DNA from: Desulfofustis sp.
GTDB taxonomy: Bacteria; Desulfobacterota; Desulfobulbia; Desulfobulbales; Desulfocapsaceae
Length of the DNA stretch: 7,475 nt
Direction: 5' to 3'
NCBI GenBank assembly: GCA_029287755.1
Contig: JARFQM010000450.1
Coordinates: 1-7,475 of the forward strand
Shown here: positions 1-6,614 of the stretch, piece by piece
How the letters are laid out: every line of letters starts with the position of its first letter
Numbering within the stretch: position 1 is the first letter of the stretch
Translations under genes and position numbers: made by a program
Notes under the pieces: generated by a model
Told to the model about the DNA's origin: nothing
The model's database searches: none
What the model saw: the letters and a program-made list of their open reading frames with translations, nothing else

Positions 1-7
1 AATACCA

Positions 8-1048
8 ATGACGACCAAGAACCAGTTCGCCAGCGACAACTACGCCGGCATCTGCCCGGAAGCCTGGCAGGCACTGCAGGAAGCCGACAACGGTTACGCA
101 ACCAGTTATGGCAACGACCCCTGGACGGCCAAGGCGTGTGATGCGCTGCGAGATTTTTTCGACACCGACTGCGAGGTTTTTTTCGTCTTTAACGGGACGG
201 CCGCCAATTCCCTGGCCCTGTCATCACTCTGCCAGTCGTACCACAGCGTCATCTGCCACGATATGGCCCACGTGGAAACCGATGAATGCGGTGCCAGTGA
301 ATTCTTTTCCAACGGCACAAAGCTGCTGACCGTCAGTGGTGACAACGGCAAGGTCGATCTGGTCGAAGTCGAGCACACGGTCAAGAAGCGCATTGACATC
401 CACTACCCGAAACCGAAGGTCCTGTCGCTGACCCAATCCACGGAGCTCGGGACCCTGTACACTCCGGAAGAGCTGGTGGCGGTCCACGGCCTGGCCAAGC
501 GGCTTGACCTCAAGCTGCATATGGACGGAGCGCGTTTCGCCAACGCCGTCGCTGCCCTGCACATTCACCCAAAGGAACTGACCTGGCGTGCGGGAGTTGA
601 CGTACTCACTTTCGGCGGCACCAAGTGCGGCATGCCGATGGGCGAAGCCGTGGTCTTTTTCGATCGGAAGCTCGCCGACGAATTTGATTACCGCTGTAAA
701 CAAGCCGGACAGCTGGCGTCGAAAATGCGCTATCTCTCCGCCCCCTGGCTCGGGCTGCTCAAGGACGATACACTTCTCAGGCACGCTGGGCACGCCAACG
801 CCTGCGCCCGCAATTTGTCCGAATCTCTTGCCGAGATTCCCGGGGTCACCCTGGTCCATCCTACCGAAGCCAACGCCGTTTTTGTCGAGCTCCCGGAGAG
901 GGTTGTCACCACCCTGCACAACAGGGGCTGGGTCTTTTACACCTTCATCGGCTCCGGGCACTGCCGATTCATGTGCTCCTGGGCAACTACCGATGAGGAC
1001 ATTTCCGCCCTCTCGAACGACATCCGGGAGGTCATGCAGGCTCTGTAG
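8..1048 (+). CDS. ltaE: Low-specificity L-threonine aldolase (PLP-dependent)
   Basis: Cytoplasmic enzyme that cleaves L-threonine and L-allo-threonine to glycine and acetaldehyde, using pyridoxal phosphate (family knowledge). The 346-residue protein is full length and resembles the Pseudomonas-type enzyme from its first residues (FASDNYAGICPEAW) to its end. Visible landmarks are the cofactor-site glycine/alanine stretch FNGTAANSLAL (61-71), the HxxxHVETDE region (84-93), HMDGAR (171-176) with the Asp that pairs with the PLP pyridine nitrogen, and GGTKCG (203-208), where Lys206 should form the Schiff base. The conserved stretch FDYRCKQAGQLASKMR follows at 226-241. Only seven bases precede the ATG, so the ribosome binding site and promoter cannot be judged; the N-terminus fits the family, so this start is likely. 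The next gene, srkA, follows after 31 bases on the same strand. Which isomer is preferred cannot be read from the sequence. Confidence 0.95.
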   Translation: MTTKNQFASDNYAGICPEAWQALQEADNGYATSYGNDPWTAKACDALRDFFDTDCEVFFVFNGTAANSLALSSLCQSYHSVICHDMAHVETDECGASEFFSNGTKLLTVSGDNGKVDLVEVEHTVKKRIDIHYPKPKVLSLTQSTELGTLYTPEELVAVHGLAKRLDLKLHMDGARFANAVAALHIHPKELTWRAGVDVLTFGGTKCGMPMGEAVVFFDRKLADEFDYRCKQAGQLASKMRYLSAPWLGLLKDDTLLRHAGHANACARNLSESLAEIPGVTLVHPTEANAVFVELPERVVTTLHNRGWVFYTFIGSGHCRFMCSWATTDEDISALSNDIREVMQAL

Positions 1049-1079
1049 CAGTTCTCGCGGGCCTCATCTCGAACCTTTC

Positions 1080-2072
1080 ATGTCAGAGACATCAACCCAA
1101 CACCCATTCGAAGCCCTGACACCCAGCTTCATCATGGATGCCGTCGAAAGCTGTGACGTCCTTTGCGACTGCAGGACTTTTGCCCTGAATAGTTATGAAA
1201 ACCGGGTCTACCAGGTCGGGATAGAGGACGGCGACCCGCTGATCGTCAAATTCTATCGTCCAGAACGCTGGAGCGATGACCAGATCATCGAGGAGCACCG
1301 GTTCTGTTTCGAACTCGTAGAGCACGAACTGCCGGTCGTCGCTCCAATTGTCAACGAACAGGGAGAGAGCCTCTTCCATTATCAGGGCTTTCGCTTCGCC
1401 CTGTATCCACGCCAGGGCGGCCACGCCCCGGAGTTCGACAACCTCGACAACCTCCTGATCATGGGGCGTACTCTGGGGCGTATGCATGCGATCGCCGCGA
1501 CCCGTCCTTTCGCACATCGCCCCCGGCTCGACTGCACGACATTCGGCCATGAATCTGTCACCCTGATCAGCGACGCGTTCATCATCCCTGAATACAAGGC
1601 AAACTACGATGCATTGACCAGCGACCTGCTCCAGTCACTTGACGAATTGCTGGCCGTATTTGACAGCACACCGTTGATTCGCACCCACGGCGACTGTCAT
1701 GCCGGCAATGTCCTGTGGCGGGGAAATGCACCGCATTTTGTCGACTTTGATGATGCCAGGACGGCCCCGGCGATTCAGGATATCTGGATGATGCTTTCGG
1801 GAGACCGCGTGCGCCAGACGGCGCAACTGGCCGAGATCGTGGAAGGCTACAACGAATTTTACGATTTCCGCCCGCAAGAATTGCAACTTGTGGAAGCATT
1901 GCGAACCTTGAGAATTCTGCATTACTGCGCCTGGCTCGCCCGACGCTGGGATGATCCGGCCTTTCCGCACCATTTCCCATGGTTCAACACGACTCGCTAC
2001 TGGGGAGAACACATCCTGCAGTTACGCGAACAGATGGCAGCGCTGAACGAACTGCCGCTCGAAACGTGCTGA
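1080..2072 (+). CDS. srkA: Stress response serine/threonine kinase SrkA (YihE)
   Basis: Aminoglycoside-phosphotransferase-fold protein kinase; in E. coli SrkA protects stressed cells by antagonising MazEF-linked death and takes part in envelope and oxidative stress responses. The 330 residues match the usual length (328 in E. coli). Landmarks in order: LNSYENRVYQ (36-45), VKFYRPERW (56-64) with probable ATP-contacting Lys57, the catalytic loop HGDCHAGN (203-210) with Asp205 and Asn210, the metal-binding VDFDDA (221-226) with Asp222, and the C-terminal WLARRWDDPAFP segment (285-296). The reading frame stays open far upstream, through ltaE, but homology begins just after ATG 1080, and the nearest upstream codons offer no good alternative start. 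No Shine-Dalgarno sequence is visible before the ATG, so translation may depend on ltaE 31 bases upstream. All catalytic residues appear intact. It converges on the M20 peptidase with a 57-base gap. Confidence 0.95.
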   Translation: MSETSTQHPFEALTPSFIMDAVESCDVLCDCRTFALNSYENRVYQVGIEDGDPLIVKFYRPERWSDDQIIEEHRFCFELVEHELPVVAPIVNEQGESLFHYQGFRFALYPRQGGHAPEFDNLDNLLIMGRTLGRMHAIAATRPFAHRPRLDCTTFGHESVTLISDAFIIPEYKANYDALTSDLLQSLDELLAVFDSTPLIRTHGDCHAGNVLWRGNAPHFVDFDDARTAPAIQDIWMMLSGDRVRQTAQLAEIVEGYNEFYDFRPQELQLVEALRTLRILHYCAWLARRWDDPAFPHHFPWFNTTRYWGEHILQLREQMAALNELPLETC

Positions 2073-2129
2073 CTGTCATGGCCCGAGACTTCTCCCCAGC
2101 CAGCTTAGCTCTTTAAAACCTCTCGTACT

Positions 2130-3266
2130 TCAAGCCTGCCTGATAATCTCGACAAGCAGCGCCGCGACCTTGACCATGTCGGCAACGGCCACATATTCAT
2201 CGTGGGTATGGACCTTATTCATACCGGTTGCCAGGATGATCATCTCTATGCCGTGGCCATTGAAGATGTTGGCATCGCTGCCACCCCCACCGAGTCTCAC
2301 CTTGAGTTCCTGACCCAGGGTTGCTGCAGCGGACCTGGCCAGTGCGACAACCGGCGCATCCTCGGCGACGGCCATGCTGGGGAAATCCGGGCGGACCTCG
2401 GCGCGGATATGAGGCCGGACCTGCCGGCCATCGATGGTGCGCGTCATTTCGTCGGCTGCCTGTTCAAAACAGGCGAGCATGTGCGCTGTCTGACTCTCGA
2501 GTTTGTCCGTATCGTGACTGCGTGCTTCGCCGATCATTGAAACATTTTGCGGCACGATATTGCGGGCGACGCCACCCTCTATTTTACCTATATTGGCAGT
2601 CGTTTGCTGATCAATCCGGCCCAGGTGCATCCGGCTGATTGCCAGGGAGGCCGTCTGTATTGCCGACAATCCGAGCTCGGGGGCCATTCCGGCATGAGCA
2701 GCGATCCCCTCGATTTCGATCTGCAAAATGTTCGCGGCCGGTGCCTTGAGGACCATCCAGCCGGTGCCTTCCGTATCCAGTGCATAGCCTCGCCTGGATT
2801 TGAGCAAACCGAAATCAAGATGTTTCGCGCCAACCAGGCCGATCTCTTCGGCGATCGTGATCACCACCTCAAGTGGCCCGTGCGGGATCTTCCGCTCGCG
2901 GATAACTTGCAGAGCCTCAATAAGTTCGGCGACCCCGGCCTTGTCATCGGCACCAAGAATTGTGTCGCCGGCACTGAAGAAAACACCGTCTCGCAGGACC
3001 GGTTCTACTTGCCCTCCCGGCTCGACTGTGTCCATGTGTACGGAGAAGAGGAGTGGTTCTGAGGACCTGCCCTGTCCTGCAAAGCTGGCGACCAGGTTGC
3101 CGACTTCGCCACCGGTTGCTTCAGCAGCATTGTCAAAAAGCACTTCGGCACCAAGATTTTCGAGGCGCCCGACCAGGTACCTGGCAATCGCATTTTCATG
3201 CAAAGGCGGGCTGTTGATTGCCGCCAGACGGGCAAATTCATCACTCAGACGCTGTCGGTTAACCAT
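2130..3266 (-). CDS. M20-family zinc peptidase, PepT-like
   Basis: Probable two-zinc aminopeptidase or related amidohydrolase acting on small peptides in the cytoplasm. Numbered from the chosen start (378 residues), the M20 signature is complete: HMD with zinc ligand His77 and catalytic-site Asp79; GADDKAG with bridging Asp107; AEE with general base Glu140 and ligand Glu141; ALDTEG with ligand Asp164; and a C-terminal VHTHDE with the last His ligand (353 or 355). An inserted lid/dimerisation domain runs from about 180 to 290 (EIEGIAAHAGMAPE onward). Overall it looks like the PepT-like subgroup rather than DapE, ArgE or carboxypeptidase G2, but substrate cannot be assigned. I start at 3266, not at the in-frame ATG at 3287 (7 residues longer), because AAAGGAG lies exactly 6 bases before 3266. 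It is transcribed divergently from the M23 operon and convergently with srkA. Confidence 0.88.
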   Translation of the reverse strand: MVNRQRLSDEFARLAAINSPPLHENAIARYLVGRLENLGAEVLFDNAAEATGGEVGNLVASFAGQGRSSEPLLFSVHMDTVEPGGQVEPVLRDGVFFSAGDTILGADDKAGVAELIEALQVIRERKIPHGPLEVVITIAEEIGLVGAKHLDFGLLKSRRGYALDTEGTGWMVLKAPAANILQIEIEGIAAHAGMAPELGLSAIQTASLAISRMHLGRIDQQTTANIGKIEGGVARNIVPQNVSMIGEARSHDTDKLESQTAHMLACFEQAADEMTRTIDGRQVRPHIRAEVRPDFPSMAVAEDAPVVALARSAAATLGQELKVRLGGGGSDANIFNGHGIEMIILATGMNKVHTHDEYVAVADMVKVAALLVEIIRQA

Positions 3267-3272
3267 GCGGGT

Positions 3273-3279
3273 CTCCTTT
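3273..3279 (-). promoter_or_regulatory. Ribosome binding site deciding the M20 peptidase start
   Basis: On the minus strand AAAGGAG is followed by six bases (ACCCGC) and then ATG at 3266. This near-ideal Shine-Dalgarno sequence lies downstream of the other in-frame ATG (3287), inside the first codons of the longer reading. It therefore supports the shorter protein. Confidence 0.75.
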
Positions 3280-3388
3280 GTTGGCATGCCTCAACTTAGT
3301 ACCTTATCCAGCCCGCCCATGACAAGCAAAACCGGTAAGGGCCAATTCACAAATCAGGATAAATACGACACCAGGGTCAACAGATTTC

Positions 3389-3418
3389 TAGACAAATTCA
3401 TCACAGGACTGATATTAT
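3389..3418 (+). promoter_or_regulatory. Candidate sigma70 promoter for the M23/MshEN/acpH operon
   Basis: A -35-like TAGACA (3389-3394, 5 of 6 matches to TTGACA) lies 18 bases from a -10-like TATTAT (3413-3418, 5 of 6 matches to TATAAT). The -10 is preceded by TG one base upstream (an extended -10). The surrounding sequence is markedly AT-rich compared with the genes. Transcription would start near 3425, leaving a leader of about 48 bases before the TTG start. It is the only convincing plus-strand promoter I see ahead of this operon; it rests on motif matching alone. Confidence 0.5.
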
Positions 3419-3435
3419 GGATAAATTTTATTTTT

Positions 3436-3459
3436 CGGGAAGTTAACTCTACATTCCCG
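3436..3459 (+). repeat. Inverted repeat in the leader of the M23 gene
   Basis: CGGGAA (3436-3441) and TTCCCG (3454-3459) are perfect reverse complements separated by 12 bases that include the small palindrome GTTAAC. The repeat sits between the candidate -10 box and the Shine-Dalgarno AGGA, ending one base before it. It could be an operator or an RNA hairpin that affects ribosome access. A 6-bp stem with a 12-base loop is modest and could occur by chance. Confidence 0.4.
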
Positions 3460-3460
3460 C

Positions 3461-3464
3461 AGGA
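3461..3464 (+). promoter_or_regulatory. Ribosome binding site for the TTG start of the M23 gene
   Basis: AGGA, within GCAGGAAAAG, is followed by eight bases and then TTG at 3473. The other candidate start, ATG at 3509, has no purine-rich Shine-Dalgarno sequence before it (the upstream bases are CCTAAATCATCATTG). This favours the TTG. Confidence 0.55.
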
Positions 3465-3472
3465 AAAGACTT

Positions 3473-4789
3473 TTGAATTTCGATTTTCATCCGCCTAAAT
3501 CATCATTGATGAGCCGCCGCAGATCAACCCCGCGCCTGCGCCTCTGGTTGTTCCTGGTCCTGGGAGTCCTGCTGGTTACTCCGCTGTTCTTCCGGCCGAC
3601 GGTAACCAGTACCGAAGCCAACATGTCGGAGCCGGCAGCATTACCGCAACCACCGGTTCCGGAAATCCGCAAGGAGATCATCAAGGGGACCGTCGCCCAG
3701 GGCGATACGGCGACCGGCATCCTGGGGGACTACTTCACGGCAGGAGAGATTTACGAGCTGAGCAAGTTGTGCAAGTCGGTCTTCCCACTCTCCCGTCTTA
3801 GTGCCGGGCAAGCATACCGGCTCTGCCTGAGCGATGACGACTTTGAACGCTTCGAGTACGACATCGACCAAGATGAACAGCTGATTATTACCCGTGAGGC
3901 GGAAGACTTCTCCGTGCAGAAGGTCCCGATCCCTTATACGACCGAAACCGTTGGCGTGCGGGGCACGATTGAAACCAGCTTGTTCGAAGCGGTCACCAGC
4001 ACCGGAGAAAGCGATGTTCTGGCGATGAACCTGGCTGATATTTTTGCCTGGGACATCGATTTTATCCTAGATATCCGCAAAGGCGACTCGTTCCAGGCTC
4101 TGGTGGAAAAACGTTACCGGGATGCTCAACCGGCCGGCTACGGCCGTATCCTGGCGGCGGAGTTCACCAACCAGGGTGAAACCTTCCAGGCCTTTCTCTA
4201 CCAGGACGGCGACCGCCGCGCGGATTATTTCGATGCCGAAGGGCAAAGCCTGCGCAAAGCCTTCCTCAAGGCGCCACTCTCCTTTTCGCGGATCTCGTCC
4301 GGATTTACCATGCGCCGCTTTCACCCGATCACCAAAACCTGGAAATCCCACCCGGCGATCGATTATGCAGCACGGCCCGGGACACCGATCAAAACTGTCG
4401 GCGACGGTATCATTATCAAAAAGGGTTACACCCGGGGGAATGGCAATTATGTGAAGATCAGGCACAACAGCAGCTACGAGACCCTGTATTTGCACATGAA
4501 AGGTTTTGCCAGGGGGATCGCTCAGGGCAAGCGGGTTGCACAGGGGCAAACGATCGGCTATGTCGGCAGTACAGGCCTTGCCACCGGGCCTCATCTCTGT
4601 TTCCGGATGTACAAAAATGGTGCTCCGGTCAATCCGCACCGGGTCAAAGCTCCGTCAGCCAAACCGGTCTCTGCGGAGAACCTGGCTGATTTCAAACTCA
4701 AGGCTGCTGGCCTTAGCGCCTCACTGGCCGATCAACAGCCGGTCAAAAAGGCTCAGCGGCATTCAGCTGACACCACTGTTATCCAGTAG
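3473..4789 (+). CDS. MepM-like M23 (LytM-type) envelope peptidase with variant zinc site
   Basis: Probable murein DD-endopeptidase or divisome-type regulator facing the periplasm. The 438 residues contain a basic stretch (SRRR, 14-17) then a hydrophobic anchor or signal segment (about 23-40), a Pro-rich linker, a LysM/OapA-like region (about 66-120), a Csd3-like intermediate domain (about 150-265), and the M23 domain (about 272-390) opening with SSGFTMRRFHP. Zinc-site positions: His293 and Asp297 (HPAID, usually HxGxD), His341 (YLHM) and His374 of GPHLCF. The second His of the usual HxH motif is Cys376, encoded by TGT at 4598-4600. Four of five key residues thus remain. The TTG start is chosen for its Shine-Dalgarno; ATG 3509 would give 426 residues and still keep the anchor. 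The MshEN gene follows after 18 bases. Architecture and length match E. coli MepM; whether it is catalytic is uncertain. Confidence 0.9.
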   Translation: MNFDFHPPKSSLMSRRRSTPRLRLWLFLVLGVLLVTPLFFRPTVTSTEANMSEPAALPQPPVPEIRKEIIKGTVAQGDTATGILGDYFTAGEIYELSKLCKSVFPLSRLSAGQAYRLCLSDDDFERFEYDIDQDEQLIITREAEDFSVQKVPIPYTTETVGVRGTIETSLFEAVTSTGESDVLAMNLADIFAWDIDFILDIRKGDSFQALVEKRYRDAQPAGYGRILAAEFTNQGETFQAFLYQDGDRRADYFDAEGQSLRKAFLKAPLSFSRISSGFTMRRFHPITKTWKSHPAIDYAARPGTPIKTVGDGIIIKKGYTRGNGNYVKIRHNSSYETLYLHMKGFARGIAQGKRVAQGQTIGYVGSTGLATGPHLCFRMYKNGAPVNPHRVKAPSAKPVSAENLADFKLKAAGLSASLADQQPVKKAQRHSADTTVIQ

Positions 4790-4795
4790 AATCCT

Positions 4796-4801
4796 AGGGG
4801 G
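4796..4801 (+). promoter_or_regulatory. Ribosome binding site of the MshEN-domain gene
   Basis: AGGGGG lies in the 18-base gap after the M23 stop codon, six bases before the ATG at 4808. With such a strong site the gene can initiate on its own within the operon transcript. Confidence 0.6.
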
Positions 4802-4807
4802 CACTTC

Positions 4808-5968
4808 ATGGCTATCAGACTCGGCGAATTACTGATCAAGAAAAATCTGCTCACCCAGGCTCAGCTAGAAGAAGCTTTGCAGGCCCAGGTCATTTTTGGC
4901 GGCACGCTCGGCACGATCCTGATTGAGATGGGCTTAATCACCGAAAACGTGCTTGCCGAAATCCTGGCGCATCTCCTTAACCTCCCCTGCCTGAAACCTA
5001 ACCAGCTTGAGAATATTCCCGAGCATGTCATCAACATTATCAGCCCGGAGCTGGCAGAAAAGCACAAAGTCGTTCCCGTATCTGTCAACGGCAAGAAATT
5101 AACCCTGGCGATGGAATCGCCCCACGACCTGAAATCTATTGATGAGATCTCTTTCCGCACCGGGTACATTATACAGCCGATTCTGGCGCTTGAAGTCCGC
5201 CTCATTTTCGCCCTCGAACACTACTACGGCGTCAAGCGGACCATGCGCTATATCGCTCCGCCGCAGCATGTCCGTGACGAGCTGGACAAGGCCCCAATCT
5301 TCCATACACCCGAAGGACCGATTGCTGCGACAGAAACGGATGAGGACCTCAGTGAGCCCGGGTCCGAACAGATCTACCAGAGGCCAGACTCGACGGCGGC
5401 AAAAGCAAAACAGGAACAACCTGCCGAAGACATCGAAGAGCTCGATGATATCGATGTCATAGAAGACCTGGTTGAAGAAGAGGTCACTCTTGCAAGCACC
5501 TCCCAAGCCCTGATCAAAACATCTGACCGCAATGATGTCGCCGACGCAATTATCAAGCATCTCGGGGCCCACTATGCGAGAGCTGCGCTGTTCATGGTCG
5601 TGGCCGGGCAGGTCACCGGCTGGCGTTCGGTGAAAGCAGGCGTGCCGATCCCCGGATTTGATCAGTTCCAGCTGCCGCTCTCCGAACCCTCGGTGTTGAA
5701 AACCGCGGTAGAGAGCAACAGTTATTTTCTCGGCCCGATACAGCATAGCGGGGCGAACCTGGCCCTGACGACATTCCTCGGAAAGCCCTCACCAACCACC
5801 GCGCTGCTCATCCCGATGAGCATGCTTGGCCGGGTGGTCGGCCTGATCTATGTCGATGATCCCGATGCCGATCTCTCTCAGGCTGTTGTCGATGTCCAGC
5901 AACTCGCCAGCAAAGCATTAATGGCGTTTGAGATCCTGATTCTGCACAACAAGATCCTAAGAACCTGA
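4808..5968 (+). CDS. MshEN (GspE N-terminal) domain protein with GAF-like C-terminus
   Basis: Likely cytoplasmic signalling or regulatory protein; exact role unknown. Residues 4-27 and 33-56 form two 24-residue repeats with a 5-residue spacer, the layout of the MshEN cyclic-di-GMP-binding module. The first repeat has RLG at 4-6 and a closing Gln27; the second has LG at 34-35 and Gly42 but Thr33 instead of Arg. In the first, Asn13 replaces the usual Gly. The rest of the GspE_N domain extends to about 145. An acidic linker (about 174-226, rich in Asp and Glu) leads to a GAF-like domain (about 230-380) that includes LIPMSMLGRVVGLIYVDD. There is no Walker A/B motif, so this is not a type II secretion or pilus ATPase. 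ATG 4808 has a good Shine-Dalgarno. It sits between the M23 peptidase and acpH in a tight operon. Ligand binding is inferred from motif spacing only. Confidence 0.82.
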   Translation: MAIRLGELLIKKNLLTQAQLEEALQAQVIFGGTLGTILIEMGLITENVLAEILAHLLNLPCLKPNQLENIPEHVINIISPELAEKHKVVPVSVNGKKLTLAMESPHDLKSIDEISFRTGYIIQPILALEVRLIFALEHYYGVKRTMRYIAPPQHVRDELDKAPIFHTPEGPIAATETDEDLSEPGSEQIYQRPDSTAAKAKQEQPAEDIEELDDIDVIEDLVEEEVTLASTSQALIKTSDRNDVADAIIKHLGAHYARAALFMVVAGQVTGWRSVKAGVPIPGFDQFQLPLSEPSVLKTAVESNSYFLGPIQHSGANLALTTFLGKPSPTTALLIPMSMLGRVVGLIYVDDPDADLSQAVVDVQQLASKALMAFEILILHNKILRT

Positions 5969-5970
5969 CC

Positions 5971-6561
5971 TTGAATTATCTGGTACACCTTTTTCTGGCC
6001 GGACCAGACCCGGGGCATCAACTCGGTGGACTGATGGGTGATTTTGTCAAAGGTCCGATTCCCGAAGACTACCCACGGACGATAGCGCAGGGACTGCACC
6101 TGCATCGGCGCATCGACAGCTTTTCCCACAACAACCTCCATACCCGCAGAAGCCGGAAACGGCTGGACCAGAAATACGGCCACGGGCGAGGGATTATTAT
6201 CGATATTTTTTACGATCACTTCCTGGCCTCCTCATGGTCCAGCTACTCTCCTGAGCCCCTTGAAGATTTCGCAAATCGCTTCTACAAACTCCTGCAAACC
6301 AACCACCATAAACTGCCTGACGACCTCAAGGTGGTCGCTCCGCGCATGATCGAGCACAACTGGCTGGTCTCCTACCAGCATTTCGAAGTGGTCGGCAAAG
6401 CTCTGCATAGGATCTCCCAGCGTTTGAGTAAATCTCTGCCATTGGCGGACGCAACCGAAGATCTGGCCTGCCATGAAAAATGTTTGCGAAATGATTTCAG
6501 GGAGTTTATGAAAGAGGCCGTTCTGTTCGCCAGCGAAGAAGCTGCAACCAACCCGTTCTGA
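5971..6561 (+). CDS. acpH: Acyl carrier protein phosphodiesterase (AcpH, DUF479)
   Basis: Hydrolyses the 4'-phosphopantetheine arm from holo-acyl carrier protein to give apo-ACP, part of prosthetic-group turnover in fatty acid synthesis (family knowledge, HD-like metal-dependent fold). The 196 residues are typical of the family. Visible signatures: NYLVHLFLAG at the N-terminus with His6, GDFVKG with Asp24, the GLHLHRRID block (41-49) with His43 and His45, and DIFYDHFLA (78-86) with Asp82 and His83, plus the late NWLVSYQ segment. The start is TTG, two bases after the previous stop codon, with no clear Shine-Dalgarno sequence; the family N-terminus (usually MNFLAHL) begins exactly at this codon, so the start is well supported. 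This spacing implies translational coupling to the MshEN gene. Homology to AcpH is convincing; activity on this organism's ACP is inferred. Confidence 0.9.
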   Translation: MNYLVHLFLAGPDPGHQLGGLMGDFVKGPIPEDYPRTIAQGLHLHRRIDSFSHNNLHTRRSRKRLDQKYGHGRGIIIDIFYDHFLASSWSSYSPEPLEDFANRFYKLLQTNHHKLPDDLKVVAPRMIEHNWLVSYQHFEVVGKALHRISQRLSKSLPLADATEDLACHEKCLRNDFREFMKEAVLFASEEAATNPF

Positions 6562-6567
6562 GTGTGG

Positions 6568-6585
6568 TCGGGATGCGATGCCCGA
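6568..6585 (+). terminator. Weak hairpin after acpH, possible terminator
   Basis: TCGGG (6568-6572) pairs with CCCGA (6581-6585) in the 53-base gap between the converging acpH and rhodanese-ferritin genes; allowing one bulged base, the stem extends by an AT/AT step over a short GCG loop. It begins seven bases after the acpH stop. The following bases (TCATTT) are only slightly T-rich, so this is not a textbook intrinsic terminator. Confidence 0.3.
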
Positions 6586-6614
6586 TCATTTGAGCCGCTG
6601 GCTGAAAATTCTCG

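Larger units (their letters stand above)
3267..3472. other. Divergent intergenic region between the M20 peptidase and M23 operon
   Basis: This 206-base stretch is the largest gap in the window. Its left part holds the Shine-Dalgarno of the M20 gene. Its right part, from about 3350, is AT-rich and holds the candidate promoter, inverted repeat and Shine-Dalgarno of the M23 operon. For the minus-strand gene only a poor promoter match is visible (TTGTCA, 18 bases, TACTAA). No small gene or RNA gene is evident. Confidence 0.6.

Noticed and set aside
224..961. 245-codon open frame antisense to ltaE
   Set aside because: It mirrors the ltaE codon pattern, matches no family I recognise, and lies entirely inside a clear gene.
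588..1079. Upstream extension of the srkA reading frame through ltaE
   Set aside because: SrkA homology begins at ATG 1080; the upstream codons are Ser/Pro/Arg-rich out-of-frame reading of the well-supported threonine aldolase.
2073..2129. Convergent gap between srkA and the M20 gene searched for a shared terminator
   Set aside because: Only trivial short palindromes such as AGCTTAGCT; no GC-rich stem with a T-run.
3300..3329. Possible minus-strand promoter for the M20 peptidase (TTGTCA, 18 bases, TACTAA)
   Set aside because: The -10 box matches the consensus poorly (about 3 of 6), so it is not listed as a feature.
5099..5746. 215-codon open frame antisense to the MshEN gene
   Set aside because: Overlaps a supported gene, has no recognisable domain or good start signal, and is explained as a shadow of the coding strand.
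6593..6603. AGCC-GCT-GGCT mini hairpin between acpH and the rhodanese-ferritin gene
   Set aside because: Only four base pairs, with no T-tract following it on the plus strand or the minus strand; too weak to call a terminator.
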